Source of the DNA: Callorhinus ursinus
Taxonomy: Eukaryota > Chordata > Mammalia > Carnivora > Otariidae
Assembly: GCF_003265705.1 (NCBI RefSeq)
Contig: NW_020313044.1
Coordinates: forward strand, 6,631,454 to 6,695,453
DNA length: 64,000 bases
Direction of reading: 5' to 3'
A program made the position numbers and the translations under genes. The notes under the pieces were generated by a model. It searched no databases, had not been told where the DNA came from, and worked only from the letters and a program-made list of their open reading frames with translations. Shown in pieces: positions 32,441 through 44,649 of this stretch (position 1 is the first letter of the stretch; every line of letters starts with the position of its first letter).

Positions 32441-33652
32441 CAGGTCTGTGTCCAGAACCAGAAAGTGGGCTCAGCCCTTGTTAGAGCACAGGCTACAAAT
32501 GAGGAAAGAACAAATCCTCCAGAAAATTTGAAGTCCTGTGAATATAAGAAGGCATTGATTCTGAAAAGGCAAAACAAGCACTATCCACGATGTAGGCGAT
32601 GTTTAAAGAAGGGTAGAAAACTATGAAAAAGAAACCTTTCCTACTTCACAGTGTGGCTTCGGAGTCTACTTTGTGTGAGAAGGAGAGCTTGAAGGCTGAT
32701 TTTCTAAAACTCTAACAGTAGCCATTCTCTTGAATCCAGGGGAGTAAGTGAATATGCTGAGTTTTTGTAGTCACTGATTTTAGCACTAACATGTATAGTA
32801 AATGCCATTTGCCAGTAATATTGAATGGCATATACAAAAGACAGGCCAGTGCCTCTTTTTTTTTTGTCACTAATTGCTATCTGCTATATTTTGTTACTTA
32901 TAAAAAATAAGGAACAGATTTCAAGTTAGAAAGATTGCTTTTCAAGTTAAGAAGTATGTCAGATACACTTTTTAATGTCAACATCTTTATAGCTAAGGGA
33001 AAAAATTAGTAAGAATTAAAAGCAGAACATTGGTTGAAGAAAAATTTGGAAGAAGAGAGTAGGCATTTTCAAAGTTATAAATGCTGCTTTCCCATCTTCC
33101 TTATCTCTCACCATAAACTGGTTTAGTGGGAGTTCAGGGTTGAGTGTCACAGCCCGAATCCCCAAGTGATCATCAGAAATATGCCATCAAAGGAGCACCT
33201 CACTGAGATCACCACTACCATTCAGCTTCCAGCAGAGATGTGGAGATGAGAAGCTTGGAGGCAAAACTGCTTCACAAAAGATTAAGTCTCTCCCTATCAG
33301 AGGGGAGTTTGTAGGAGGATGGGAAGAAGGTCTCAGCAAAGAGTGGTATGTGATTGCCCTTGGCAGCTGAATCACAAAAGGAATATTTCCTAGGAACTAA
33401 GAAAGAGATGAGAGATTTAGGCAAGTCTCTCAGCTTGTTGCAAATGGCAGGGTTACTGTTTTAACACTTGAGAAAATCTGAGAGCCTAAAATTAGTCTTT
33501 AACCATCTTTGGGATAAGAAGAAAAAGATAACCAAAAAATGCTTTCATGTTTTATTCGAAGTCTGACATGTAGAGTAGCTGGCATAGCTATCTTTAACTG
33601 TCAGAAAGCATCTCAGGATGAAAAGTTAACTCACAGCTTTCTTAATGTTCTC
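32441..33652. other. Unique stretch
   Basis: No repeat identified. T9 run near 32,858. The open frame 32,420-32,626 ends here; its basic C-terminus (KALILKRQNK) has no known homolog that I recognise. Confidence 0.4.
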
Positions 33653-33758
33653 TCCATCCATCCATCCATCCATCCATCCATCCATCCATCCATCCATCCA
33701 NNNNNNNNNNCCATCCATCCATCCATCCATCCATCCATCCATCCATCCATCCATCCAC
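33653..33758 (+). repeat. (TCCA)n array with a 10-N gap
   Basis: Pure TCCA units on both sides of ten N (33,701-33,710). The gap falls inside the array, so its true length is unknown. Frames reading Ile-His-Pro-Ser repeats are artefacts. Confidence 0.97.
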
Positions 33759-35720
33759 CCTCCTGACCTTGCCTTATCTCTGGCTTTTGTAGAGTCAAGG
33801 GACCTCGGTATGATTTGTGTGGTCCAAATAATATGCTTTGGAACTCACTGACCAAGTTTTTTGCTTTTCTGAACACTGCACAAATACAGCATGGATTTTT
33901 CACTAGGGTCTACTCAAAACTCTTTCATAATATATACATTCCAGTGTGCTCTTTCACCCTATATGTATAAAACTATTGGATCATGAAAAAAACATTTGTA
34001 TTTTAATTCAAAAATTGTACTACATGTTGCTGTCTATTTTGCAAACACAGGGCTATGGTTTCAAATGATAGTATTTTGTAGTTGATATTCTGATGATCTG
34101 ACATGGCAGCACACCTTTTATTAAAGGACCAATCCCTTTGTAAGTTTTTGCCCACTTCTTAAAAATTCACAATAGATAGAACAGTTTTTAGATGCACAGA
34201 CTTTTTGTGTGTCAACCACAGGCCTGAGTGGAAAGCATATGATTATAATGGTTATCATATTAATTTTTTTCCCCTAAAGCCTTCTGCTAATGGTGATACT
34301 AATTTTCTGATAAAGGATTTAAATCATTAGCATCATTATTTGATGTTTTGGACAATGACATGTTTGATTTTGTTTTGAATCATTGCCAACTGCCAGGCCT
34401 GGTATGATATGAAACTTGGAAGTTTGGAGATTTTTGTTTTATTTTGTTTTGTTTTTAGATAGCTCTCTTTATTTCTTTATGTTTCTGGCTGCTTTATTTG
34501 AGATCATAGTCATGCATCATATACATCAAGGTGTGTGAGTGAAGATATCTTCTTTCCTTCCAAAAAATAAAAAATACCTTTATATTTAGATATGATTGCA
34601 AATTGAGTGAGTAGGTCTGGAATGACCCATAGATTCTCTAGCAGAGGCATCATTGTGATTTCCACTATCATTTTTGTGAATTGACTTGGTTGTACTTAAT
34701 CTATAAAAGTGTTTGTCCAGTTTTAAAGGGCTCTAGGATTTGTGATGGAAAATAAATCACTTAACATTGTGCTTCTTATACTGGAAGCCTTAGTTTGAGC
34801 TGCACAATTTAACAATTCATTTTGACAAATAGTTATGAACACCTACCATGATCCAGCCACTGTGAGAGATGTGGGGCTGTGAAGATGAATCAGACATTGT
34901 CCCTGAGGATGGGGGTGGGGGTGGAGAAACTGATGTTATAACAAATGGACATCTGCATTGTACCTTAGAGTTAGTCATTTAAACTTCAAAATGTAGTTTT
35001 ATAAGGAGGAATTATGACCGTTTCCTATTCTTAGTTTTAAGAATGTCTGCAAAGCCCTTTTATATAGGTCGAGTTACCTAGGATTGGGTTAATGATAACA
35101 CTGAGTCAGTTAGCATGGTTGCTGAGGAACAGTCTACCCATGGTCATGATATAATGGCAGTGGTAGTAGCAGTAGTGAGAGTAATGGTGATCTTATGTCA
35201 CATCCCTTTCGGGCGCCCACTGTGTCCCAGGTTTGATTATAAATCTATTGGATGATTTTCCTCACTTTATCTTTCTGTCGTAGTCTCAAGTCCTCCCAGA
35301 AGCAAATGCCAACACAGGATGAAGCAAGCACAGATTTTGTTAGGAGAGATGTCTGTGAGAGAAAATGGGAGGGAGCAGGGAGAGGCTGACAGGTCTGCCC
35401 AGTTATGATGTAAGTTTCACCTCAAGTGTGAGGGCAAGGAAGGTTTGGTGGAAGTATCCAGGGTTGCAACAGTCTGGGGAAGGGTAGGCAAGGCTGGCAG
35501 GGAGTCCTTGAGTCAAAATTAGCCAGTGAAGGAGTCTCATGTCTTTTAGAAACAGGCCTGCCTTAACATCCTTCTTGTGTTCTGCTGAGGGCAGTGAGAG
35601 GCTTGTGGGAGTGCAGGCGTTGGTGCACGTGGTGCTGTGGATTTCACAGGGCAACTGCCCTGGTCATTGGTAGCTTAATTGATTATACCCACTGTGGTTG
35701 GGGTCTGTGGATACATTCTC
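33759..35720. other. Long unique stretch
   Basis: About 34,820-34,920 'atgaacacctaccatgatcc' and 'agatgaatcagacattgtcc' suggest a fragment of an old repeat. A (GGGGGT)-like run lies at 34,908-34,925. From 35,280 to 35,650 the sequence is G-rich and purine-biased with no coding sign. Confidence 0.4.
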
Positions 35721-35724
35721 ACGG

Positions 35725-35885
35725 CCACCGTACTTTACAACAACTCCATTTTACAGTTGAGAAAAAACTAAGGCAGCAGAGAGACTAAGTAGTTTGCCCA
35801 ATGTTAGCATCTCATGAGTGGCGGAGCTGGGATTCCAACCCATGCCATCTGGTGTCAGGTTCTTATGCATTTAATCCCTAGACCA
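35725..35885 (-). repeat. MIR relic, antisense
   Basis: 'ctccattttacagttgagaa', 'aagtagtttgcccaatgtta' and 'tgagtggcggagctgggatt' are the reverse MIR core and head. Confidence 0.85.
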
Positions 35886-35971
35886 GCTGTTGAGGTTATA
35901 CTTTCACTGTCTTTGATACTATTGGAACAAGAATCTCTACACTGATTTACAAACCGAAGTACCATATGAAG

Positions 35972-36170
35972 ATCTACAGCAGTTCTTCTCTAACTTCAGC
36001 CTGCAGCGATTCCCCCCAGGGATACAGATGAATAGCTTCTCCCCTGCAGATTCTGGTGTAGTAAGTCTGGGGTGGAGCTTCCGGACATACATTTTTAAGG
36101 GCCATCCCTAGTGACCCTTTCCAAGTGATCCTCGAATCAGACTTTTGCAAACCCTGCTCTAGAGAAAGAA
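35972..36170 (+). mobile_element. MER5-like hAT DNA transposon relic
   Basis: 'agcagttcttctctaacttc' and 'gattctggtgtagtaagtct' with 'ggggtggagcttccggacat' match MER5, and the far end ('tttgcaaaccctgctct') is its complementary terminus. Non-autonomous, with no transposase. Confidence 0.7.
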
Positions 36171-36184
36171 TGTGGGGCATGGAA

Positions 36185-36330
36185 ACTGAAAAGAGTGGCT
36201 TCAGTTCTGATTGTGCCAGTTTCTAGTTGTTAAGTCTCAGACAGGTTGCTTAAATTTGACTAACTAGGTTTACACATTTGCAAATGGGGATGGTATAACA
36301 GCAGTAATTAACTAAATAGGGCTCAGCAGG
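36185..36330 (+). repeat. MIR relic, sense
   Basis: 'gtggcttcagttctgattgt', 'gacaggttgcttaaatttga' and 'acatttgcaaatggggatgg' in MIR order. Confidence 0.7.
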
Positions 36331-37185
36331 TTGTCCTGAGTCTATTGGGCTAGATGTGAAGGCGTTGCTTGGTAATCGGGGGAGTGCTGTGTTAAGTGCC
36401 TGCCATCATGCTGCCTGCCACAGTGCCCTCAGCAGCGGCATCCTCACTGACTGTGCTGTCAGATAGTTGGGGACCTGGCTGTTTGTGGGTGTGTCATGTG
36501 CTTCCGATGTGAGCATATTTGATATCTGCCTTTGAATCCAGGTGGGGGAAAAGGGATGCCTTTAAAGTAGTCAATAAATCAAAGAATCATTTCTCCTGTG
36601 CTTCTGCAGTAAGTCACATTATGGCTTTAGAGAGTGAGCGTCCTGGTTATGTAGGAGGCTGGAAAATGAAATCCTTGGAAGGGCATTTCATTGGTGCATT
36701 TCTTTCCCCTTTGTTCATGACATTACTACTGGTTCCTTTGAAAAATTAACGGTGATAGTAAATCAGAGTGCTTAGGAAGATGAAGAATACTTTCATTTAA
36801 TTCATGTCTCTTCCTCCAGCTTCCTGTGGGAACCAGAATGTGCCAGAACCGGCACCCTAATGCATTTAACTCTAGGTATCTAATGTTTCTACATCCCGTG
36901 AAAGCAGATTTCAGGGGTCAGCTCCAATGCCTGTCTGCTAAGGATTTAAGAGGACTGAGGTTTAAAGCTCTGAGATACCTGTCATTAATATTTTTAACTG
37001 TTGGAGAGATTGCTTATCACTGGTCTCACATTACCCTTCTTTATCTGCCTAGGGAACAGTGTCTGGTAGAAAAGGGATATCTATTGTCCAAGACTGGGCA
37101 CTGCCACACACATTCCCTCTACGGATTCTCTCCTGGTGCCTTTCTCTTCTCTGTTGTGTTCTTCAGCCAAAGATCTCAGGAAAGT
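36331..37185. other. Unique stretch
   Basis: The longest plus frame (36,826-37,230, 134 codons) starts in unique DNA and ends inside the next MIR, so it is unlikely to be a gene. A GC-moderate region at 36,390-36,480 carries gcagcggcatcc. Confidence 0.45.
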
Positions 37186-37187
37186 AA

Positions 37188-37292
37188 AAAGCCACTTAGC
37201 TACCCTGAGCCTCAGTCTCTTTATCTGTAACTTGAGGGTAATAATACTTGCCCTTTCTGTTTCAGTGTAGATCAGGTAAGATAGAGGCAACC
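37188..37292 (+). repeat. MIR relic, sense, core
   Basis: 'gagcctcagtctctttatct' followed by 'gagggtaataatacttgccc' is the MIR core. Confidence 0.8.
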
Positions 37293-37561
37293 CCTTTCTT
37301 AAGACCTAATTGGTTATCAAATTGTGGTTACCCAATAATCTATCTTTGATACCAAGCCCTACTTCCAATAGGGGAGATATTTTAAGCTTTTGTTTCTAGA
37401 AATACATTTTATACCATAAAATTAAGAGAGCTACCAAAACTAAAAAACAACAAAAAAAGAAAATCCAAACAAACTTTTAATAAACATTTATTAAACATGT
37501 AAAACCAAACAATAAAAATCTGTCATAAATATTCCTTATGGGAAATTTTTCACATGGACTA

Positions 37562-37920
37562 AATGTGCTATGGTGAGTGCTGTGAATTGTGCAAGACTGT
37601 TGAATCACAGATCTGTACTTCTGAAACAAATAATGCAATATATGTTAAGAAAAAAAAAGAAGAAGATAGCAGGAGGGGAAGAATGAAGGGGAGTAAGTTG
37701 GAGGGGGAGATGAACCATGAGAGATGATGGACTCTGAAAAACAAACTGAGGGTTCTAGAGGGGAGGAGCGTGGGCGGATGGGTTAGCCTGGTGATGGGTA
37801 TTAAAGAGGGCACATTCTGCGTGGAACACTGGGTGTTATGCACAATGAATCATGGAACACTACATCAAAAACTAATGATGTAATGTATGGTGATTAACAT
37901 AACAAAAAATTTAAAAAAAT
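37562..37920 (+). mobile_element. 5'-truncated L1, 3' end only, sense
   Basis: Starts 'tgtgctatggtgagtgctgt', contains 'agaagaagatagcaggaggg' and ends 'tatggtgattaacataacaa'. The same order occurs at 17,720-18,088, so both are one L1 lineage. The G-run block is partly lost here (37,759-37,781). Confidence 0.88.
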
Positions 37921-37982
37921 TATTTTTTTTGTACTGGAATTTTCCTTTTACAGTCATATGTATTGTTCAGCTTACTCATCTT

Positions 37983-38179
37983 TTTTTTAAAAAGATTTTA
38001 TTTATTTGAGAGAGAGAGAATGAGAGAGAGAGAAAGCACATGAGGGGGGGAGGGTCAGAGGGAGAAGCAGACTCCCTGCCGAGCAGGGAGCCCAATGCAG
38101 GACTCGATCCAGGGACTCCAGGATCATGACCTGAGCCAAAGGCAGTTGCTTTTAACCAACTGAGCCACCCAGGCGCTCT
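37983..38179 (-). mobile_element. Can-SINE, antisense
   Basis: Target duplication cagctta(c/t)tcatctt at 37,968-37,982 and 38,180-38,194. Long AG block, then 'ctcgatccagggactccagg' and 'gagccacccaggcgct'. Confidence 0.94.
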
Positions 38180-38194
38180 CAGCTTATTCATCTT

Positions 38195-38980
38195 AAACAG
38201 ATTTATGACTGGGTCAGTGTGCTTGAATGTCTCTTAATTACTAGAATGGTGAATGTCCAAGGAGAAGCAGTTTCCGTAATGACTTCTTTTTCAAACATCT
38301 TTTGTTCTTTTATATCAGTAAGATCTTTCCTTCTGAGCATCCCTCAGTTGGTGTGCCTTATAAACAAATATCAGATTTGCTCTTTTGCTCAATGTAACTA
38401 AGATATTTGCATCCAAAGAAGTTCCATTTTTATTTTCTTTTAATGCCTGTCAGGAAAGGTAGTTTTCACCTTAAATGATTTCAGCCAATGCCCCTGGAAA
38501 TCATCCCTGAAGTGTCTGGATCCTTGCATGAAGCTTCCCTTGAACTCTGACCTCATGCCAACCAATTATCTTTCTGTTCAGATAGAGCCACAAGGGTGAT
38601 AAAGAAATGTTATCAATTTATTTACAATGATGTTGATTCCAATGTAGTTTAATGTGGATACAAAGATGTAACAATAGAGGATATTAAAATAATTTGGAAC
38701 ATCGAGAGCTTGGGTAGTCTAACGAAGACTTTTAGGGAAGAGAGGTGTTAGGTCTAAGTCTAGATTAAGTAGTGTATATACAGCAAAGATGGGATGAGTG
38801 GGGCTCAGAGCCAAGGGAACAGAATGAGGAGAATGGACTGCCTAATACCCTTTGATGGCTCCTCACTTGGCGTTCTTAAGTTTATAATATCTTTGTCTAC
38901 TGGTCATTTTTTTTTCAGGTTAAATTAAGAATAAAATTTTATTTTTTATTTACTGCACATTTTATCATCTAGACTATTAA
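38195..38980. other. Unique stretch
   Basis: No repeat identified; an AT-rich end at 38,925-38,980 leads into the next L1 fragment. Confidence 0.45.
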
Positions 38981-38984
38981 GAAT

Positions 38985-39265
38985 CTTTAATTTTTTTTTA
39001 TTTCTTATTGGGATATAATTGACATATAAGATTGTGTAAGTGAGGTAGATGGTGTGTTGGTTTGATGCATTTATATTTTACAATACAATTACTAAAGAAG
39101 TGTTAGCTAACACCTGGATCACATCACATAATTATAATTTCTTTTTTGTGTTGAGAACAATTGAGATCTAGTCTCAGAGCAACTTTGGAGTTTATAACAC
39201 AGTATTGCTGTCTATACTATGTTTTAAATTAGATCTCCAGAATTTATTAATCTCCAATTGCATAA
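38985..39265 (-). mobile_element. Old L1 3' UTR fragment, antisense
   Basis: 'ttattgggatataattgaca' and 'tgttagctaacacctggatc' are L1 3'-end words read in antisense; poly-T at the left marks the tail side. Confidence 0.75.
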
Positions 39266-41790
39266 AGTCATTTCTTTCAAGCACTCTAAATTCTTTCCAT
39301 GCCAATATCCCTCATCTCTACATCTCCACATTTTCTGAACTTTTGCTCAGCTCATTTGTCTTCCTTGGCTCTTCCAGACAAAGTTTATGGTTCATTTCCT
39401 CTGTAATTCAGTATACTTTTTTAGAGAGGAAAGTTTTGTTTTTTTGCAGGGGCTTCTGTGAGGTATATCTAAAAATCATTAGACCAGGGACATTAAAATG
39501 AGATAAAACTCACGGGGTCTGGGAACTGAGTTGAAAAAAAGATCATCTGTATTTTTATTAACCACTATCTTAAACTGAATATTTATTTTAGCTATGAATC
39601 ATGGCCACCAATCATTGTAATATTAGCAGTATCTCTGATTTTGGCATTAGTAGGACTTACAAACATTTTTGTATCATATCAGTTATTTTAGATTCTTGAA
39701 ATGTTGTTTAAGGTCACTTCTTCAAAATTAGGGTAATTATTAGACTGCTGCTATATCTTGCTATTTAAGCATCAGCGAGGGTGCTTATATATTTCTGTAC
39801 CGATTTAAAAGAACACTTGAACTGTTTTTCAGTATTACTGGTTTCCTTTGTAACCCTCTGTATTTTATTTTATGCATTTAAAAACCTTAATATGAGAAAG
39901 TGTTCAGGGACCCTTTATCAGATTGCTGAAGGGACATTTGGCACAAAAATAGGAACACTTGGACTGTAAGCTCAATGAGGTCAGGGCTTGTAAGGGATGT
40001 TGGTGGTGTCCATACAGGCCCAGTTCAGGGGAGTGGTATTTTGGGATATGGTGAGGATGTCCTTGCTGTGGTAAGGAGTTTAGCATTGAAGGCCTGGTCA
40101 ATCCAGGATGCTGAAGAACAGAGTTTGGTTTGATGGAATCATTCTTTTAGGAAAATGCATCTGGTTGTCCTACCTTGGATGGATTAGAGGGTCAAAGTCA
40201 TTTAGAAATTAATTGTGGTCCAGGTATGAGATGAGAAGGCCCAAACAAAGATGGTGGCCATTAGGATTTAAGATGACAAAATGGCCTGGACTACACAAGA
40301 GGTAGAATAGAAGAAATAGTTAGAGATGAGCTCTGGAAGTACTCTTTTGGGTGGGAAAGAACAAGAATGAGTTTGATGATACTCTGAGTTACCATAAAAA
40401 TCTTACGGAGTTTCAGTGTGAAGATAGGGATTTGAAAGCTATCAGTACAAAGAAGTGAATGACAAGAGTCTGACAGGCAGGAAAAATCAGAAAGAATAGT
40501 AAGTTCTTAGTTTTCCACCTCTCTGAACAACCAGTGACCTTTGCCAGCATTTACCCTCTGTGGAGTCAGGATCCAAAGGATGGGCTGGGCTCCTGGGCTG
40601 TACATATTTTAGGAGACAGCTGTGCTGCCCAAGAAGGGCCAGTGTTCCGTAGTTACCAAGGGCCCAGGTTGGCCTCAGACTGTGATGTTCATGGCATAAG
40701 ATTCCTTTGCCTTTTTGTACAGAAGCTTGGTGACTTCAAAGGCCAGGTCCCAAGCATGTTGCTACTTAACTCATTAGGAACTTGCTACTCCTCTTCACTG
40801 GCCTCACTTCCTACAGTTCCACTGCATCCAAATCCTACTCTTATGTGACTAAGGCTCTTCTCTGATCTCTCCAGTTCCTTTTCCTCTTCCATTGCAATCC
40901 CTTTTCTCCATGGTTTTCCTCTCTCTCTTAGATAGTTTGTGACTCTTTTCTGGTGTGTGTGTGTGTGTGTTTTTTACAGTCTTATACTACTATTTCAAGC
41001 TTTAAAAATGTTTACTGTGATGCCTCAAACCTCCACAGTTAGCTGCTCCCCTAATTTGTTCCTTTTGTGAACATTTAAAGAACTGTATAGGTGTCTGCTA
41101 TTTAACATTTTTGCAGTCATTTAATGGTCTGTGTTTATTGTTTCTATAATTTTTTTTATTGTGGCTTTTCTAGAAATTTTAATTTTTGTTTATAAAGGTT
41201 TGCTTTTACAAAGATGCACTGCAGTTTTATTCTTATATGTCATTACTGTGTCTGACTCTATCCATTGCTGAAATTTTATTTTGAAGTATCTTATAATTTG
41301 ACTGAAACTTGATCCATCTCTAGAGACCTTCAAAAACATTCATATTAAGCAGATAAGATGGTAACCTGCTTAGCAGACTGCATCTGGAATATCAATTCCC
41401 CTTAAGTCCAAGCCAATTTCAGTGACGAACTAACCATAGAAGCATAGTTTAATAAAACGAAATATCCATTTCATTTCATTAATCAGTTTTTATGTGATTA
41501 AACAAGAAGCCAATTATATTTCGCATATAATATTAAATGTTTTTTAGAAGATTAGTAATTTAACTAAAATATAAAACCTGCATCCTCTTAAATTAAAACT
41601 GTGGTATTTTTTTGAATGAAGACCAATAAGTCATATCATATTTTGCTTTTGCTGACACTAAGAGGGAAATAATAAAAGAATTAACTGAAACAGATTATCA
41701 TGAATTTTTAAACAGCTATTAACTTACTTTCAATTGATACCCATCAAAGATATGCTGGTAACTTTGTAATTCAGTGCTACTTTCTTTTTT
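39266..41790. other. Long unique stretch
   Basis: A (GT)9 run lies at 40,952-40,970. Near 39,965 'taagctcaatgaggtcaggg' is an L2-like word. The frames at 39,205-39,501 (98 codons) and 40,534-40,848 (104 codons) have no domain. Unusually few SINEs for 2.5 kb here. Confidence 0.45.
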
Positions 41791-42790
41791 TAAGATGAAG
41801 GCTTTATTTTTTTTTAGAGTAGTTTAAGGTTCACAGCAAAATTAAACAGGAAGTACAGAGATTTCCCATATATTGCCTGCCTCCACACATGTATAACCTC
41901 CCTATTACCAACATCCCCCACCAGAGTGGTGTATCTGTTACAAGTGACAAGTCTACATCATAATCACCCAGAGTCCATAGTTTATATCAGGGTTCACTCT
42001 GTGTTATACATTCTGTGGATTGGACAAATGCGTGATGCCATATAGCCATCATTATGGTATCATACAGAGTATTTTTACTGCCCTGAAGTCTTCTGTGTTC
42101 ATCCTTCTGTATTCATCCCTCCCTCCCCACAACCCCTGGCAACCAGTGATCTTTTTACTGTCTCTATTCCAGAATGTTGAATTGTTGGGATCATACAGTG
42201 TGTAGCCTTTCCATATTGGCTCCTTTCACTTCATAATGTGCCTTTAAAATTCCTCCATGTCTTTTCATGACTTGGTAGCTAATTTCTTTTCCGTGCTGAG
42301 TAATAGTCCATTGTTTGGGTGTACCACAGTTTATTTACCCATTCACCTGCTGAAGGACATCTTGGTTGCTTCCAAGTTTTGGCAATTATGAATGAAGCTT
42401 CTATAAACATCCCTGTACAGGTTTTTGTGTGGATGTAAGTTTTCAACTTCTTTGGGTAAATATCAAGGAGCTCCATTGCTGGATTGTATGGTAAGAATAT
42501 GTTTAGTTTCATAGGAAACCACCAAATAATCTTCCAAAGTGGCCATACCACTTTGCATTCCCACTGGCAATGAATGATAGTTCCTGTTGCTCCACATCCT
42601 GGCCAACATGCAGTGTTGTGAGTGTTATGGACTGTGGCCATTCTAATAGGTATGTAGTGGTATGGTATTTTGTTGTGATTTTCATTTGCATATGTCTGAT
42701 GCCATATAATGAGTACATTTTCATATTCTTATTTGCCATATGTGTATCTTCTTTTGTGAAGTTTCTGTTTAGGTCTTTGGCCCATTTTTT

Positions 42791-42966
42791 TTAAAGAATT
42801 TAATTATTTATTTGACAGAGTAATAGAGAGAGAGCACAAGTAGGCAGAGTGGCAGGCAGAAGGAGAGGGAGAAGCAGGCTCTCTGATGAGTAGGGAGCCT
42901 GATGCAGAGCTTGATCCCAGGATCCTGGGATCATGACCTTAACTGACTGAGCCACCCAGGCGCCCC
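42791..42966 (-). mobile_element. Can-SINE, antisense
   Basis: Target duplication tttggcccatttttt at 42,776-42,790 and 42,967-42,981. Its distal part is shortened: 'gatcatgacc' passes directly to 'ttaactgactgagccaccc', lacking about 20 bases. Confidence 0.93.
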
Positions 42967-43143
42967 TTTGGCCCATTTTTTAATCAGGTTATTTATTTTC
43001 ATATTGTTGAGTTTTAAGGGTTCTTTGTATATTTCATATAACCATCCTCTATTAGATGTGCTTTTCCAAGTATTTTATCCTAGTCTCTGGTTTGTCTTCT
43101 CATTCTCTTGATGTTGTCTTTTGCAGAGCACTAGTTTTTAATT

Positions 43144-43250
43144 TTTTTTTTTTTTTTAATTTTAAGAAATCTCTATACCCAAGGTGGGGCTCTAACTCCT
43201 GATCCTGAGGTCAAGAGTCATATGCTCCACCAACTGAGCCAGCCTTGCTC
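43144..43250 (-). mobile_element. Short tRNA-derived carnivore SINE, antisense
   Basis: 'ggtggggctctaactcctga' and 'atgctccaccaactgagcca' with T-rich start; the T-rich word t(a/g)gtttttaatttt flanks it at both sides. Confidence 0.85.
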
Positions 43251-43344
43251 TGGTTTTTAATTTTAATGATACCCAACTTATCAATTATTTCTTCATGAAT
43301 GCCCCCAACTTTTTAACTTGATGTCTAAGCTGTATCTTTTCTTT

Positions 43345-43563
43345 TCTTTTTAAAAAGATTTATTTATTTATTTCAGAGCACACACACTTGTGAAAGAGAG
43401 CGAGCATGAGCCTGGAGAGGGGCAGACAGAGAGAGAGAGGGGAAGCAGACTCCCCTCCAAGTGGGGAGCCTGACACAGGGCTTGATCGCACGACTCTGAG
43501 ACGATGACCTGAGCTGAAACCAAGAGTTGGAAGCTCAACTGACTGAGCCACCCAGGTGCCCCA
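43345..43563 (-). mobile_element. Can-SINE, antisense, variant
   Basis: Target duplication taag(c/a)tgtatcttttct at 43,326-43,342 and 43,564-43,580. It carries an extra 'aaaccaagagttggaagctc' stretch before 'aactgactgagccaccca', so it belongs to a longer variant. Confidence 0.92.
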
Positions 43564-43580
43564 TAAGATGTATCTTTTCT

Positions 43581-43940
43581 AAGATTTACAGAGATGTTAA
43601 ATGACACTCACATTCCCACATACCTCACTCTCTGGGTATGTGTGAGCATGTTTGCACATGAACTTTATTTTTAATTATGGGGAAATTTTTTTATTAACTA
43701 CGTTATTAGATTATCTGATTCAAATTTTGCAAATCTATTCACAACTGACAGAATTTCTCATATATATGCCTTTTCCTGATCAAAGTCTTAATGGCTATTA
43801 GCTGTGGAGGAATCATTTTATAAATAACTTCCACTTCAGGGTGGGATTTGAAATAGAGAAGGAAACTTTTCCTCATTTCTTCTATGTGGAATCCTCAGCC
43901 TCATGTTCTTTTTGAATTGAACAACTAGATTTAAGTGGCA
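43581..43940. other. Unique stretch
   Basis: AT-rich at 43,660-43,760; no repeat recognised. Confidence 0.4.
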
Positions 43941-43944
43941 GAAA

Positions 43945-44290
43945 ACCACAGTTAGAGCATGGACTTCGGAGTTGGCAGAACTGGGTTCTAATCACTGATT
44001 CACTATTTATGACATACATATGCTAATTTAACCTCTCCACACTTCAGTTTCTTTATCTGTACCGTTCAATCCCTCATTCACCTATCATCACTGAGCATAT
44101 ACTATATGGAAGGCACTATGCATACTGCTAGGGATAGGCATAATGTTTGATTTTTTGGAGCTAACATATAAATGTACGGTAATAATAGTACCTACTGTAT
44201 AAATTCATGCAAATTAACTAATATTAGCCAAGGAAGTGGTAAAGTGCCAGACATATATTAAGGTTTCAATAAATGGTAGATATTTTTTAA
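43945..44290 (+). repeat. MIR relic, sense, split by about 110 bp
   Basis: The head and core lie at 43,945-44,065 ('gagcatggacttcggagttg', 'cacttcagtttctttatctg'). The continuation lies at 44,175-44,290 ('gtaataatagtacctactgt', 'aaagtgccagacatatatta'). The spacer ('ctgagcatatactatatgga', 'gcatactgctagggatag') looks like another old repeat. Confidence 0.75.
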
Positions 44291-44294
44291 TATT

Positions 44295-44649
44295 ATTATT
44301 GTTAGCTTACAAGTCTCCTGACCCACCACTGTTGTCTTGTTCCAGTGCTTAGCATATATCTGACGCTTGTCTCAGGAAAGTTTCTTCAGAAGCAAACTTC
44401 AAGATAAGATTTATGTGCAAATAATTAATTAAGGAAGTTCTCCCATGAGAAACTTGTAACAAATTTGGGAAATCAGAGCAAGAAAGTAGAAGAAGCCAAG
44501 GAAGGGCAAACTTCAGGCAAACTTAAGTGGAGGTGAACAATGCTTCAGGAATCTCTGGAGGATAAATTACCCCTCAGAGCAGTCCCAACCTGAGGTGAGA
44601 GAGTTGTTAATCATTGTGCCTGTCAATCATTGTCTAAGGGCATCAGGGG
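44295..44649. other. Unassigned stretch
   Basis: 'gtgcttagcatatatctgac' near 44,345 may be an L2 word. 'cagaagcaaacttcaagata' near 44,388 resembles the start of an old repeat also hinted at near 35,300. Neither can be confirmed by eye. Confidence 0.35.

Larger units (their letters stand above)
41795..43335 (-). mobile_element. Old L1 3' half, antisense
   Basis: It begins with T-rich DNA and 'agagtagtttaaggttcaca' (3' UTR). It then covers the ORF2 C-terminus: the minus frame 42,279-42,641 reads CWPGCGATGTIIHCQWECK (the Cys/His cluster) and SAGEWVNKLWY. Many substitutions and stops make it much older than the L1 at 50,455. Three SINEs interrupt it. Confidence 0.88.

Noticed and set aside
32203..32626. 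Overlapping 124- and 68-codon frames on opposite strands
   Set aside because: They lie largely over an ancient repeat and show no domain.
33539..33903. Ile-His-Pro-Ser and Gly-Trp-Met-Asp repeat proteins
   Set aside because: Translations of the (TCCA)n microsatellite and its N gap.
36826..37230. 134-codon plus-strand open frame as a gene
   Set aside because: Its end runs through a MIR relic and the translation has no recognisable feature.
42570..42794. Plus-strand hydrophobic frame
   Set aside because: Antisense shadow of L1 ORF2 C-terminal sequence.
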